Of a stretch of 64,000 nt of DNA, positions 11,491-23,280 are shown in pieces. The notes under the pieces were generated by a model that saw only the letters and a program-made list of their open reading frames with translations, did no database searches and had not been told where the DNA came from. Both the position numbers and the translations under genes were made by a program. Position 1 is the first letter of the stretch. Each line of letters opens with the position of its first letter. This stretch comes from Alisma plantago-aquatica (lineage: Eukaryota > Streptophyta > Magnoliopsida > Alismatales > Alismataceae): the NCBI GenBank assembly GCA_963693085.1, contig OY856412.1, positions 1,129,974,744 to 1,130,038,743 of the forward strand, in the 5' to 3' direction.

Positions 11491-11831
11491 CTAGGTGAAT
11501 TGATTGTTTTAGATTACAGTCATCCAACTGTAATTTAATTGATTACCTAAACCCTTTAGCAAACAAGTCAAACTTCATTCATGATTAATCTCGTAATCTA
11601 AGTGAATCATATGTGTGTGACCCTATAGGTCCCAAATTACATTGGCAGAGAATGTCCATAACTAACTTATGACATTACAAGCAATGAGAAGTGATAGGGC
11701 TCCAATTGTCTCACCAATAAAAACCCTAAGGGAAATACCGTTAGGTTTAACCAAAAATTATGCACTAAGTCCCCACCTCCAGACAAATGGAAGCCTTATT
11801 CAAGTATAATTAAGGATCTAACCCAAAGGAC

Positions 11832-11834
11832 AAT

Positions 11835-11877
<43 letters not shown>
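11832..11877. repeat. AT dinucleotide microsatellite
   Basis: A run of TA/AT dinucleotides of about 46 bases with one break. The matching place in the other LTR (about 28609-28627) has only a short run, so the tract lengthened here or shrank there after insertion. Confidence 0.9.
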
Positions 11878-11878
<1 letters not shown>

Positions 11879-12863
11879 CTTCTAGGAGTAATATTCATCA
11901 CCAATAAAGTTGGTTGATTGGTTAAACTAAATTATTGTTGATAAGAAACACGGATTAATGAACTAATTAAAGGATAATAAAAGGACAATGGCATGGGATT
12001 TCTTTTGCCAAAGTCTACGAATTATTCTTGCAAGATCGACTCTAAATAATAGTTTACTAAATAGAGGACAAGTTATTGCACCCTCACAAGATACATATCA
12101 TTGCATGGATCAAACTCCCTTAGTACCGACCAGAATCGGTACCCAAGTTCCTAGTTCATCCAATCGAACTCCCTAATTACGACTGAACAATCTTGGCATG
12201 TTAGAAGATCGTAACCCAATCACCTCACTATCCCTTGCTGACACTTCAGGGAGATAATATGATAGTTCTGAACAACTGATCGCAATTACAACAACCTACA
12301 CATCCACAATTATAACACACTTGTAAATCAAGTGATGAATTCACATGGCAAGGAGATAAGAAAAAAATTCTTTATTTAGCAATATCATTGTTGATATTAG
12401 ATACATGATAGAATAAAATATGGGTTGTTGGGTTAGTCCACATGCCCAAGGACAAACATCTACTCTCTCATGGAAAGAGACAACAATGATAATATAGAAA
12501 GAATGATGGAGGGAGCCATGATGCCTGGTGTAGGAAGACTAGTCTGTCCACTTTGTTTGCCACCTACTTGCTCCTCACTAAGGCTTCCACTACACAAAAG
12601 TGGCATTTTATACCAATTAGAAACCCTTAGAATTGATGACAATTGTTTACTTTTATAGATTCATTTCTCATCGTTGAAACCCTAATGTTAGATACTTGTG
12701 CTTGAAGGTAGCTGATTGCATGGACCATACTAGGTGCATGCCTGGAAACTCACATGGTTTACTCAATCTGGACCTCATATCCAGTTCTTTAGCCGGACCA
12801 GCGTGGCTTGAATGGGGGTAGGATGGATGAGGATAGATCGTCAATATTGAAGAATTGGAGAGA

Positions 12864-12868
12864 CTTCG
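12864..12868. other. Target-site duplication CTTCG, left copy
   Basis: Five bases immediately before the TGTTACA start of the Tekay-like element, identical to 22945-22949 right after its 3' LTR. Five-base duplications are typical of gypsy integrases. Confidence 0.95.
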
Positions 12869-13728
12869 TGTTACAACCCCAATTTTTGGGTTCATTTGGT
12901 GAGAAATGTAATTTCTCATATTAAAGATATTTGAACAAATAATGATATAAATTGTTTTGAATAAATGGATTTTGTGTGAATGGCCTTGATTGTTGGATAG
13001 TGGGCTTTATTGGCCATTGAGCCAAATTGAAAAGAAAAGAGAAATTAAAAAGAAAAGGATTTGATAAATAAAAGGAGAATGTGAGAAATAGACTTTTAAA
13101 AGAAGATAAAGGGAAACCAATATTCCCCAATATGGGAATTCATGCCTTTAGGATTTCTTGAGGTCCAAGGGACCCAAAATAACAAGATAATGACAAAGGA
13201 AAAAGGATTAATAATTAATTTGGAGTAATTAAAGGGATAACTTGGGAGAGAAGGAAGACTTCTCATCCTTTACAAATTTTTTCCCAATTTTCTTAAATAG
13301 TTAGATAATGTCAAGAGGAACCTTCCCTTAAAATTTGAATTAAAAAGGGACTACGAATTGGGAGTTATTGTTTTTCCAAGTTATCATTGAATTTGGAATA
13401 TAATTCGGAATAATAGGAAATTTCTTTCGTTTTGATCTAACGTCGGTAACAAGGGCCCTTGGATTCATATCCAATGGGAACTGTCCATCGTCCAAGTCCC
13501 AGTGGGACGAGGACTTTATCTATGATAGGGGAAACTTCTCCCCTTGATTCTGATCAACCTGTTGCAGGTGCACTCATGGGAAGAGTCCCATTGAGTTTGG
13601 GAGGAAGAAAGGAAGCTTCCTGACCCTAGTTTGTTGGGGTTTTATCCTAACTTCGTGAAACGTCCAATTGGGCTAGGAGTCAGGTTGTGAAGAGGATTGG
13701 GAACCCTAAAAGGGACTCCCCCATAGCC

Positions 13729-13736
13729 TATATAAA
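13729..13736 (+). promoter_or_regulatory. TATA box, Tekay-like 5' LTR
   Basis: TATATAAA in the context GCCTATATAAAGGGGACC, conserved at 20952-20959 in the 3' LTR. It is the likely start of transcription of the element. Confidence 0.75.
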
Positions 13737-15039
13737 GGGGACCCCTCGATCCCTCACACCATCGCGACCACGAACGACTGCTCCTTGAGTTCTAACTCTC
13801 TCTCCCTTGCTATATTGGGCTTGCTCCGACGAGGAACCGCCACGGTGCCACCACATTGTAAGATAGAAGAAGGGAGGGGGATGATGCATGAGAGTCGTGG
13901 GATCAAGGACCACGATGATCTCTTGCGGGATCCAACATCCCTGAACTGACGCGCCTTCTTAGTCACGTGAGTGGGAATGACCAACGCGGATCGTTCGATC
14001 AAAGGACCACCGTGGACCGAGGAGCATCCAACGGTTGATCGAAGTTGGATGCGTGTGCCACTGAGCTAGTGGAGCCAATCGATGTGGAGGGTAAGATCGT
14101 TCGGTAGATCAGCGGCGCATCGATCCGACGATCAAGGAATTTCGATAATTTCTCTCTCTGACCAAATAATCCAGAAAATGTTTTCTTTGCAAAATTTGTA
14201 GAAATTACTAGGAGTGTCTAATGGAAAAACTTTATACATGAAAGTTGTGTAGAAATATATGAGGAATCTGATAAAAATACTTTGAGAACCTAGTTCTTCT
14301 CCGTTTTGCAAAAAGTACCTTAATTTGCTAGTAAAATGTATTAAAAGTGGATGAGAAACCCTAATTGAATATTACGGGTGTAATTTGGTGAATTAATAGG
14401 TCAATTGATAAGATTAACCATGTTAATGATAAAGGTGGTTTGTTTATCCATTTTGAATGCAAGGTTGCCTAATTTAGAATTGTAATCCATAAAAGAAGAA
14501 TAATCTATATGGAAACCCGAATTTAGGATAAAAGGAGAGAAAAATCATATTTATTTGGATTAAGGAAATTAGATGCTTAATAAATATCCTAAACTTGTTA
14601 AGAGTGCTACAATGAAAAATTAGGGGTTTTTATTTAGTTTTGATAAATTACGGACCATAATATTGAAAGAGGAGGTCAAAACCCTAATTTCCAAGGGAAC
14701 CCTAAAATTGGAATTGAAATCTTAAAGAGTGTCATAAAATTGGATAAATATTAATAAAAGGAAACTTGTACTTTTATTTGAGGATTTCTATTCATCATTG
14801 CTTGCTTGATTGGGTTTCCCTGCATATTTGAATCTTTCTCAAAATCTGCAATTAAAGGTATGTGGTTACGCTTATGAATATCTCGAGTTAGTTTACTGAG
14901 GTTTTCCGAAGTTTTCCTCGATGACTTGAATTAAACTATTGGATGAATTTAATTCATGCAAACTATAATGTGGATATGACTATCACTTAAGATATGCGCC
15001 TACTAGCTCAGATCGTGGTCCCCTTTGTGGCTTAATAGT

Positions 15040-15235
15040 TGACCTAGTACATGGTTACCTATGGGGTAGGCCCATCTGGTCATTGGATGACTTAGTACAT
15101 GGCTACCAATGGGGAAGGTCCATCAAGTCACATTGAGTTAGATATTGGGCTACCTTTGGGTAGTGCCATGTGACTCTATTACCCTACGTATTGGCTACCT
15201 GTAAGTTGGACCATGGGGGTAAGAATCTACCTAAA
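15040..15235 (+). repeat. Four imperfect ~50-bp repeats in 5' LTR
   Basis: Four successive units share TAxxATGGCTACC then GGGTAGG-like and a CCAT-containing segment. The same series occurs at 22265-22460 in the 3' LTR. They lie in the last quarter of the LTR, in transcribed sequence. Confidence 0.7.
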
Positions 15236-15718
15236 AGAGAGGTAGCATATAAGTCCACTGCAGGAACAACACAGAGTTGGGGGATAGGTAAGGATTGAGT
15301 AGTATGGCTTAAAACATAATATTGGTTGTTAAATGATTAATTGAATGATTATGTTGTTAACATAGTTGCACATTATTGTTTCCCCCACATACCAGCTACT
15401 TGCTGACTGACGTTTTGTTTGTCGGCGTTTTAGGTACAATGAAAAGAACAAACAGTAAAATGGCATACGGAGAATTAAATGAGAATTAACGTGCATAGGA
15501 GGATTAGCTAGATTAGTATCTTCATGGATAGAAGTTTAGAAATCCCAATTTTTAAAAGGTATCCAAAGTTTTATTTTATACCAGTTTTTAGTTTAGTTGG
15601 TAAAGTTTATTAATTGTTATTGATTATTTGTCAAACCTTTTATTTGAGTTATTGGATAACGGCTCTGACCTTTCGGTCTCCCTTAATTGGGGGTTACCAT
15701 GAGGCAGGGTTGTTACAT

Positions 15719-15732
15719 TTAGTATCAGAGCC
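15719..15732 (+). other. Primer-binding site, Tekay-like element
   Basis: TTAGTATCAGAGCC starts one base after the 5' LTR end at 15717. It differs from the initiator tRNA-Met complement TGGTATCAGAGCC only at its 5' end. Confidence 0.85.
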
Positions 15733-18700
15733 AAGGTTCCTCACTTAATCTTTAATAATTATTAAATTTTACAAATTCTGTAGAACCCAAGGGAGTTATT
15801 AGAGGATTATCTAAAAGACAGAGGTGTCTAGAAAAGGATCATGACTGGGGGTTGGAAATATTTTCCTCCAAACCGCTAGTTGGAATACGAGGACTCCCGG
15901 ATCCGTGTGACTGCCTGGCCAAAGTCTTAGGGTATGATTTAAAATAAGATACATTTAGGATTCTCTTATCTTGTTCATCCCTTCTCAACTCAAATGCTAT
16001 TAAGGACCTTAAGGATTAGGGTTTTCTCTCTTTTCCTCACCCTCTTGAGGTATGGGTAAGGTTGATAACGATTAAGGAATCCTCCACTAAATTAATGAAA
16101 AGCATGTAAATAAGATGTCATGGACATAAGCTTAATAGAATAAGCTAAACTAAAGAATAGATACATGCTTAGATCGTATGACATAGGTTGTCATTCCCTG
16201 AGGAGAGGCCTGAGGCTAGACCTTCTTATCATGAGGATAAGTAAAGAAAGTTAGTCTTGGAGGTAAAGAGCTTCATTAATAGTAGAGACCTGGCACGTCC
16301 TCTGAGGATGATGTTAACCCTAACCCTAAGAAAGGGTTAGAGAGAGAGAGAGAGAAGACACGAAGAGCTAGATATCATGGTAAATCAGGTGTGAGAAGAC
16401 ATGCTTTGAGCCAGGAGAAGTTGATGACTGAGTACCTTTGGCAACCCAACCTTGGCAAGGGTCGTGCAGGTTTGAGCGAAGGATAGCTCCTTCATGCGGA
16501 TGAGGTTAGAGAGGAGAACCTATAGAAACCCTATGGGCTTAGGAAAGTAGGGTATATCTTACACACAGAGTATGTCAGTAGTGCTGACAGTAGGTTAAAA
16601 CCATAGTCAAGGGAGTATGTTGGATAGCTTATGTGATAAGCATAAAGAGCTAAGGATAATCTTGAGTCAAACATGAGTTGAGCATAGGCTTCAACCAGGT
16701 AGGGATATGCTTGTGAGCTTGATCCAACTTCATGGAGAGAGGACCTATAGTAATAAGGTTGGATGTGGAGTTAGATCTAGAGAGAGAAAGCAGGACACAA
16801 GAAAGAATGTTGGAAGCTTAGATTTTGAGACATGAGGAATAGTGGGGAGTCGAGGATGATGCGACCTAAGTGGATGATAGTGGTTGCCCTATGCTTGACC
16901 CTGGAGACTAATGATATCTTGGTTATATTTAGAGAAACCAAACCCTAGAGAGAGGATGATGCTTCTGGTATAAGTGGTTACCTGCTGAGATGAGTCATAG
17001 AGTGCCTTAGACCCTGAGGAGGTTTAAGTAACCAATAGTGAGGTCTTATACCCTGTTGGTTTACCTCGAGGAGGACTCAACTCTGAAGTGTTGCTTGGGT
17101 AGAAGGATGACAGGAAGTGCATGTTGTGCCTTGAACATGTTTGGTTTGTGGTTAAGAGGTTGAGCAGACAGTTGGTCATCAAAAAGTGAACCCAGGGTTC
17201 TTAGGTCTAAGAGGGGAAGTGGTGTACCTAATGCTCATGATGAGGGTTGAGTTTCTATAGATGTGAGCATGGTACTTCTTATGTATAGAGGAAAAGGGAA
17301 ACCCCTTAAGTTTAAAGGTATGTTTGATGAACCCCTCATAGCTAAGTTGATGGCATGGGAAGGTATGATTTTGATCCAATATGGAGGATGAGAACAAGTA
17401 TGACCTAACATGGTTTAGTAGGTGGTCTACTTGTGCCTTGAATAGCTTTCTAGGGTTAAGCATGCTAGACCCAGGGACATTTGTGACCTTTGTTTTTTAG
17501 GTGAAGTTTTCCTCCCATCCTGGGAGAGGGACCCTTTGGTAGGGTATATACCAGTTTTGTTGGTTTAAGTTAACCCAAAGAGGTTCATAGGATCTTGAGA
17601 AGCTAAGTGAAAAGTACATGGTATGAGGATGAACCTATAGACCCATAGATAACCATCTCTAAGTGCATGTGGATGTGTTAACATGGAGGTAACCGGTATG
17701 GGGCCTAACCAAGGTAGGCAGGTCACCATGACCCCTATGAAAGGATGAAAGTCAGCCCATGAATGTAGAGACAGATGATGAAGGCTTGGGTAAGGTTCTA
17801 TGTTGGACATGTACTATAATGGAATCCTAAGTCCATCCTAGGGTCAGGTATGGATAAGATTGATTAAAGTAGGAGTTTCCTAATTCCCTAGTTGCACATG
17901 ACCATAGGTTCGGGAGGTAACAGCCAACATTGTCTGAGGGCCATGGGTTAGGAGATTGATCACCTTCATGAACTCATGGGACCCAAAGGGCAGATGAGTA
18001 GGGCACTCTCTAGATGCATGAGGGAAGAGTGATGAACCCAATAGTGTCAGCACCCTATAGACCTAGAGGAGATGACAAAGGATTGTGTGTGGACCCAAGT
18101 AGGTTTGAGACCAGTTTTCCCATGGAAGTAACCTAGATATCGAGATGATTGTGATGTAGAGACATATGTGACACGTTTCAACTTGCATTGAAAGGTGTAT
18201 CGGAAAGGTGGGATATACCATCTCTCCTCTTGGAACAGGAAGAACTCTATATTTGGACTGCAGCCAAATGCTTATTTCCTCTTGTTATGAGAGTGAGAGA
18301 TAGGACAGTACGCATGTCATACACCAAGGATAATAGATGATGTGAGTTGGAACGTTGCTACGAGGTATGAGGATGTGCCCTTATGGAGTGAATGATACAT
18401 GGATAGGTACAAATGATAAGAGTATTAAGGTAATCATCTGGTGAGAATGTTTCATCATGAGCTAGGTGGAATTTGCAAGATATGCAAGGTTAAGCTTGAG
18501 AACCATGAGAATGAGCCTAGAGTTTTCTCGATGAAGATAGATTTAGAGCTGAGATAAGATAATGAGTGGAATACATGAAGGTGTATGTCATCAACATTAC
18601 CTAATACCTAAAGATGTGAAGTGGTAATGAAGCTTTAATTGAGATATAGCTTCCTAGTTTGGCTAGAAGAGGTTGTTAGGCTAACCCTAAGAGTTGTGTT

Positions 18701-19080
18701 TGGTTAACATTCAGATGTAACAAGATATGTTGAAAAAGTTAATGGTTGTTTAGTTAGCCAGTCTAGTCCTTGATATAATGAAAGGATGATGGTAGAACAT
18801 CGGATAGACTTCTTTGGATAGGAAGGTAATAAAACCCCGATGAGAGTGGTTTAAGGTTTCCAAGGAATCGATCTTGAGGAATCATGAAATACCAGAAATC
18901 ATGATTACACCGTGGTACTACGAAGATAGTGAGTGACAGTAGTACTTTGGATGCTTAAGATGAAGTTGCATGTGACATGTGGCCATGCAAGCCGAAGGTG
19001 AAGGACGAACACCAATAACCCAGTGCATGGATAAAAAGTATAAAGAGTCCCCGAGAGGGAATAGGAGTTCACCACTATGG
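15733..19080 (+). other. Degraded gag-pol interior, unrecognisable
   Basis: By position this should hold gag, protease, RT and RNase H of the Tekay-like element, but I recognise no intact motif. No zinc knuckle, D[ST]G or xxDD block is visible, and no long plus-strand frame exists. An AG microsatellite lies at 16338-16355. The interior totals 4.38 kb, shorter than a full gypsy gag-pol, so internal deletion is likely as well as point decay. Confidence 0.5.
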
Positions 19081-20082
19081 ATGTTGTGGTAGGTCTCCCC
19101 TTGATCAAGAAAGATCAAGATGCAATATTGGTTATGGTAGACCACCTTACCTAGATGACATGAGAAATAAAGAGTTCTTTCAAGGGACAGATCTGGTTGA
19201 ACTACACATGAGAGAGATGGCTCAACTACACCATGATGCAAGTTCAAAATTTCTTGAGTATAACCTAAAGGTTCACTTCCATGAGGTGGAAGTAGGTACA
19301 TGAAGAACTCGATGTTAGTACCGCTTATCACCTCTAACTAATGGTTAGTATGATCCTGACTAGAGGGTCTGATGAGAGCATGTGTGCTCATTCAGGGTGA
19401 TATCTAGAGACAGTTCTTGTCCTATGAAAGGCGTTATGGTAACCACCATATCCAGTATCAGGTTTAAGGAAGCTCTGTAAGGAAGGTTGTGTCGGTCACC
19501 ACTTCATTAATATGATGTTGGTGAATGGACCTCGCAAAGGTCAGAAAAGGACCATAGTGTGTGCAGATGAAGTCGCTTTGATCATGCAATGGCTGAAAGG
19601 AGCCTAGAGACGATGAGAGTCATGAGCAGATGCAAAGTAGACTGACATGTAGTTCACTATGGGAGAATATGTGACATGAAAAATCCAACCCCTCTGAGCT
19701 ACAACTAAGGATGCTGAGTCCCCGATACGTGGGTCCATTTGAGATGGATTGGTGGAGAAGGTTATGGTTGACATTACCCGTCAGGATAAAGTGATGTGTG
19801 ATGAGTTCTAAGTGTCCAATTTAGAGCACTATGTGAGGTACCCAGGCCATGTGCTGAGCAATGAACCTAGTGAGCCCCAAGGGAGGCTGAAATGACCTGA
19901 GTCACTTGTGCATTTATAGACGCCAGAGTGAAAGAACTCAGAGAAAAGAATATGTGATGATAAAGGTTCTTTGTAAGCGCCATGGGTAGGGTAAAGCCAC
20001 AAAGGGGCCAATGATGGACATGGAAAAGTCTTATCCTGAATTGTTTATTTGCTTGATAGAATTTTGAGGACAAAACTCCTAT
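19081..20082 (+). pseudogene. Tekay-like integrase end and chromodomain-like tail (broken)
   Basis: Pieces in three frames follow gypsy integrase in the right order. DQDAILVMVDHLT at about 19100-19140 matches the usual DAI.VIVDRLTK block. ELDVSTAYHL at about 19295-19330 matches the LNFSTAYHPQTDG region. GRLCRSPLH then YDVGEW lie near 19480-19520, and VSNLEHYVRYPGHVLSNEP is at 19815-19873. A KVLCKRHG piece at about 19960-19985 and DMEKSYPELF at 20018-20047 form the C-terminal tail. Frameshifts and stops separate nearly every block, so no protein could be made. Confidence 0.75.
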
Positions 20083-20095
20083 GAGAGGGGAAGGA
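20083..20095 (+). other. Polypurine tract, Tekay-like element
   Basis: GAGAGGGGAAGGA directly before the TGTTACA start of the 3' LTR: the plus-strand primer for reverse transcription. Confidence 0.85.
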
Positions 20096-22944
20096 TGTTA
20101 CAACCCCAATTTTTGGGTTTATTTGGTGAGAAATGTAATTTCTCATATTAAAGATATTTGAACAAATAATGATATAAATTTTGAATAAATGGATTTCGTG
20201 TGAATGGCCTTGATTGTTTGATAGTGGGCTTTATTGGCCATTGAGCCCAATTGAAAAGAAAAGAGAAATTAAAAAGAAAACGATTTGATAAATAAAAGGG
20301 GAATGTGAGAAATAGACTTTTAAAAGAAGATAAAGGCAAACCAATATTCCCCAATATGGGAATTCGTGCCTTTAGGATTTCTTGAGGTCCAAGGGACCCA
20401 AAATAACAATATAATGACAAAGGAAAAAGGATTAATAATTAATTTGGAGTAATTAAAGGGATAACTTGGGAGAGAAGGAAAACTTCTCATCCTTTGCAAT
20501 TTGTTTCCCAAATTTGTTAAATAGTTAGATAATGTCAAGAGGAACCTTCCCTTAAAATTTGAATTAAAAAGGGACTACGAATTGGGAGTTATGGTTTTTC
20601 CAAGTTATCATTCAATTTGGAATATAATTCGGAATAATAGGAAATTTCTTTCCTTTTGATCTAACACCGATAACAGGGGCCCTTGGATTCATATCCAACG
20701 AGCGTTGTCCATCGTCCAAGTCCCAATGGGATGAGGACTTCAGCCGTGATAGAGGAAACTTCTCCCCTTGATTCTGATCAACTTGTTGTAGGTGCACTCA
20801 TGGGAAGAGTCCCATTGAGTTCGTAGGAAGAAAGGAAGCTTCCTGACCCTGGTTTGTTGGGGTTTTATCCTAACTTCACAAAATGCCCAATTGGTCTAGA
20901 AGTCAGGTTGCGACGAGGATTGGGATCCCTAATAGGGACCCCCCCATAGCCTATATAAAGGGGACCCCTCGATCCCTCACATCATCGCGACCACAAACGA
21001 CTGCTCCCTGAGTTCTAACTCTCTCTCCCTCACTATATTGGGCTTGCTCCGATGAGGAACCACCGTGGCACCGCCACATTGTAAGACAGAAGAAGGGAGA
21101 AGGACAACACATGAGAGCTGTGGGATCAAGGACCATGGTGATCTCTCGCAGGATCCAACGTCCCTGAACTGACGCGCCTTCTTACTCACATGAGTTGGAA
21201 TGATCAACGTAGATCGTTCGATCAAAGGACCATCATGGACCGAGGAGCATCCGACGGTCGACCGAAGTTGGACGCACGCGCCGCCGAGCTAGTAGAGCCA
21301 ATCGACGTGGAGCATCAGATCATTCGGTAGATCAGCGGCGCATCGATCCGACGATCGAGGAATTTTGGTAATTTCACTCTCTGACCAAATAATCCAGAAA
21401 ATGGTTTTCTTTGCAAAATCCGTAGAAATTACTAGGAGTGTCTAATGGAAAAACTTTATACATGAAAGTTGAGTAGAAAAATACAAGGAATCTGATAAAA
21501 AAATATATTGAGAACCTGGTACTACTCCGTTTTGCAAAAAGTACCTTAATTTTCTAGTAAAATGTATTAAAAGTTTATGAGAAACCCTAATTGAATATAA
21601 AGTGTGTAATTTGGTGAATTAATAGGTCAATTGATAAGATTAACCTTGTTAATGATAAAGGTGGTTTGTTTATCTGTTTTAAATGCAAGGTTGCCTAATT
21701 TAGAGTTGTAATCCATAAAAGAGGGATAATCTATATGGAAACCCTAATTTGGGATAAAAGGCGAGAAAAATCATATTTATTTGGATTAAGGAAATCAGAT
21801 GCTTAATAAAGATCCTAAACTTGTTAAGAGTGCTACAATGAGAAATTAGGGGTTTTTATGTAGTTTTGATAAATTAAGGATCATAATATTGAAAGAGGAG
21901 GTAAAAATCCTAATTTCCAAGGGAACCCTAAAATTGGAATTGAAATCCTAAAGAGTGTGATGAAATTGGATAAATATTAATAAAAGGAAAATTGTACTTT
22001 TATTTTAGGATTTCTATTCATCATTGCTTGCTTGATTGGGTTTCCCTGCATATTTGAATCTTTCTCGAAATCTACAATCAAAGGTATGTGGTTACGCTTA
22101 TGAATATCTCGAGTTAGTTTACCGAGGTTTTCTGAAGTTTTCCTCGATGACTTGAATTAAATTGTTGGATGAATTTAATTCATGCAAACTTAAATGTGGA
22201 TATGACTATCACTTAAGATATGTGCCTACTAGCTCAGATCTTGGTCCCCTATGTGGCTTAATAGTTGACCTAGTACATGGCTACCTATGGGGTAGGTCCA
22301 TCAGGTCATTGGATGACTTAGTACATGGCTACCAATGGGGTAGGTCCATCAAGTCACATTGAGTTAGATATTGGGCTACCTTTGGGTAGTGCCATGCGAC
22401 TCTATTACCCTATGTATTGGCTACCTGTAAGGTAGGACCATGGGGGTAAGAATCTACCTAAACGAGAGGTAGCATACAAGTCCACTACAGGAACAACACA
22501 AAGTTGGAGGATAGATAATGATTGAGTAGTATGGCTTAAAATGTAATCTTGGTTGTTAAATGATTAATTGAATGATTACGTTGTGAACATAGTTGCACTT
22601 TATTGTTTCCCCCACATACCAGCTACTTACTGACTGACGTTTTGTTTGTCGGCGTTTTAGGTACAATGAAAAGAACAAATAGTAATATGGCATACGTGGT
22701 ATTAAATGAGAATTAACTTGTACAGGAGGATTAGCTAGATTAGTATCTTCATGGATAGAAGTTTAGAAATCCCAATTTTTAAAAGGTATGCAAAGTTTTA
22801 TTTTATACTAGTTTTTAGTTTAGTTGGTAAAGTTTATTAACTGTTATTCATTATTTGTAGAACCTTTGATCTGGGTTATTAGATAACGGCTCTGACCTTT
22901 CGATCTCCCTTAATTGGGGGTTACCGGGAGGCGGGGTCGTTACA
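20096..22944 (+). repeat. Tekay-like 3' LTR
   Basis: 2,849 bp, equal in length to the 5' LTR with compensating small indels (for example a 4-base GTTT difference near the start). TATATAAA is at 20952-20959. In the R region (20960-21080) about a tenth of positions differ from the 5' copy, mostly C/T and G/A, often at CpG. Elsewhere roughly 3-4% differ in the stretches I compared. Confidence 0.95.
22265..22460 (+). repeat. Four imperfect ~50-bp repeats in 3' LTR
   Basis: The same series as 15040-15235. Units contain ACATGGCTACC and GGGTAGG. They keep a 66-codon frame open at 22162-22362, which I treat as an effect of the repeats and not a gene. Confidence 0.7.
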
Positions 22945-22949
22945 CTTCG
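22945..22949. other. Target-site duplication CTTCG, right copy
   Basis: Identical to 12864-12868. After it, the Athila/Tat-like LTR resumes with GGTATAGAGAGG; the uninterrupted homologue at about 34716 reads AGACTTCAGGTAGGGAG. Confidence 0.95.
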
Positions 22950-23265
22950 GGTATAGAGAGGCTCGAGTCTGGTGACTGGTGGTGTCGATCACCTGACTGA
23001 GTGATTAGAAGGTGGACACTAGATAGCTTCTGGGGGCTTCCATCCCTTGAGGTATGACATCTTGAGGGCTTGATCATCCTTCCAGGCATTGAAGTGTATA
23101 TTTGGATGTTTCTATATAAAAAGTATATAAAGTGCATTAAAGTCTAAAAAAGGGAAGGTAATTTCATTGAAGTAAATCTAAGGCTAAAACTAAGGAATAA
23201 AAACACAACATCCCCTAAAAAGCAAATAAAACTGTATGCAAAGATGAATACAAATATACTCATCA
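22950..23265 (-). repeat. Athila/Tat-like 3' LTR, right part
   Basis: Completes the left LTR and aligns with 34725-35040 (for example GATCACCTGACT and CCCTTGAGGTATGACATC in both). On the minus strand the LTR starts TGATGAGTATATT, immediately after the polypurine tract. Confidence 0.8.
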
Positions 23266-23280
23266 AAATACCTCAAACTT
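23266..23280 (-). other. Polypurine tract of Athila/Tat-like element
   Basis: The minus strand reads AAGTTTGAGGTATTT and then TGATGAG, the usual AAGTTTGGGG-type tract followed by TGATGA at the LTR start of Athila-group elements. Confidence 0.75.

Larger units (their letters stand above)
10702..11691 (-). repeat. Copia LTR II, left part (R/U5 and part of U3)
   Basis: The first 990 bases of the 5' LTR of the minus-strand copia element II, homologous to LTR I at 166-1470. It is interrupted at 11691 by the Athila/Tat-like element and resumes at 35041/35046. The joined LTR is about 1.9 kb. The terminal TG is mutated (TATAGGGAAATG against TGTTGGGAAATATG in LTR I). Confidence 0.75.
11692..12868 (-). 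repeat. Athila/Tat-like 3' LTR, left part
   Basis: Aligns with 28462-28820 and then with 33850-34708 across the LINE insertion in the other LTR. It is cut at 12868 by the Tekay-like element; the remainder is 22950-23265. It holds an AT microsatellite and a minus-strand TATA-like CTATAAAAG near 12653-12661. Short open frames within it have no family match that I recognise. Confidence 0.8.
12869..15717 (+). repeat. Tekay-like 5' LTR
   Basis: 2,849 bp, matching 20096-22944 throughout. TATATAAA at 13729-13736 is followed by a GC-richer R region from about 13740 to 14110 and then AT-rich U5. The open frames within it at 13728-14002 (minus) are mirrored in the other LTR and look like chance. Confidence 0.95.
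12869..22944 (+). mobile_element. Tekay-like gypsy element with both LTRs, nested
   Basis: A complete LTR-to-LTR element of 10,076 bp. The two LTRs are both 2,849 bp, beginning TGTTACAACCCC and ending GTTACA. A primer site lies at 15719-15732, a polypurine tract at 20083-20095 and a perfect duplication CTTCG flanks it. The interior is only 4.38 kb and heavily broken; only the integrase end and chromodomain-like tail are recognisable. It sits in the left LTR of the Athila/Tat-like element, and the undisturbed target sequence can be seen in that element's other LTR at about 34700-34720. LTR divergence is about 4-6% by eye. Confidence 0.95.

Noticed and set aside
13728..14002. Overlapping minus-strand open frames in the GC-richer LTR region
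   Set aside because: The same frames occur in the other LTR (20951-21225) simply because the LTRs are copies; GC-richer DNA has fewer stops.
16338..16355. AG repeat as a regulatory GAGA element
   Set aside because: A simple microsatellite inside a decayed interior, with no promoter nearby.
22162..22362. 66-codon plus frame with internal repeats
   Set aside because: The repeats are the LTR's ~50-bp units, and the matching 5' LTR copy does not preserve it as a gene.
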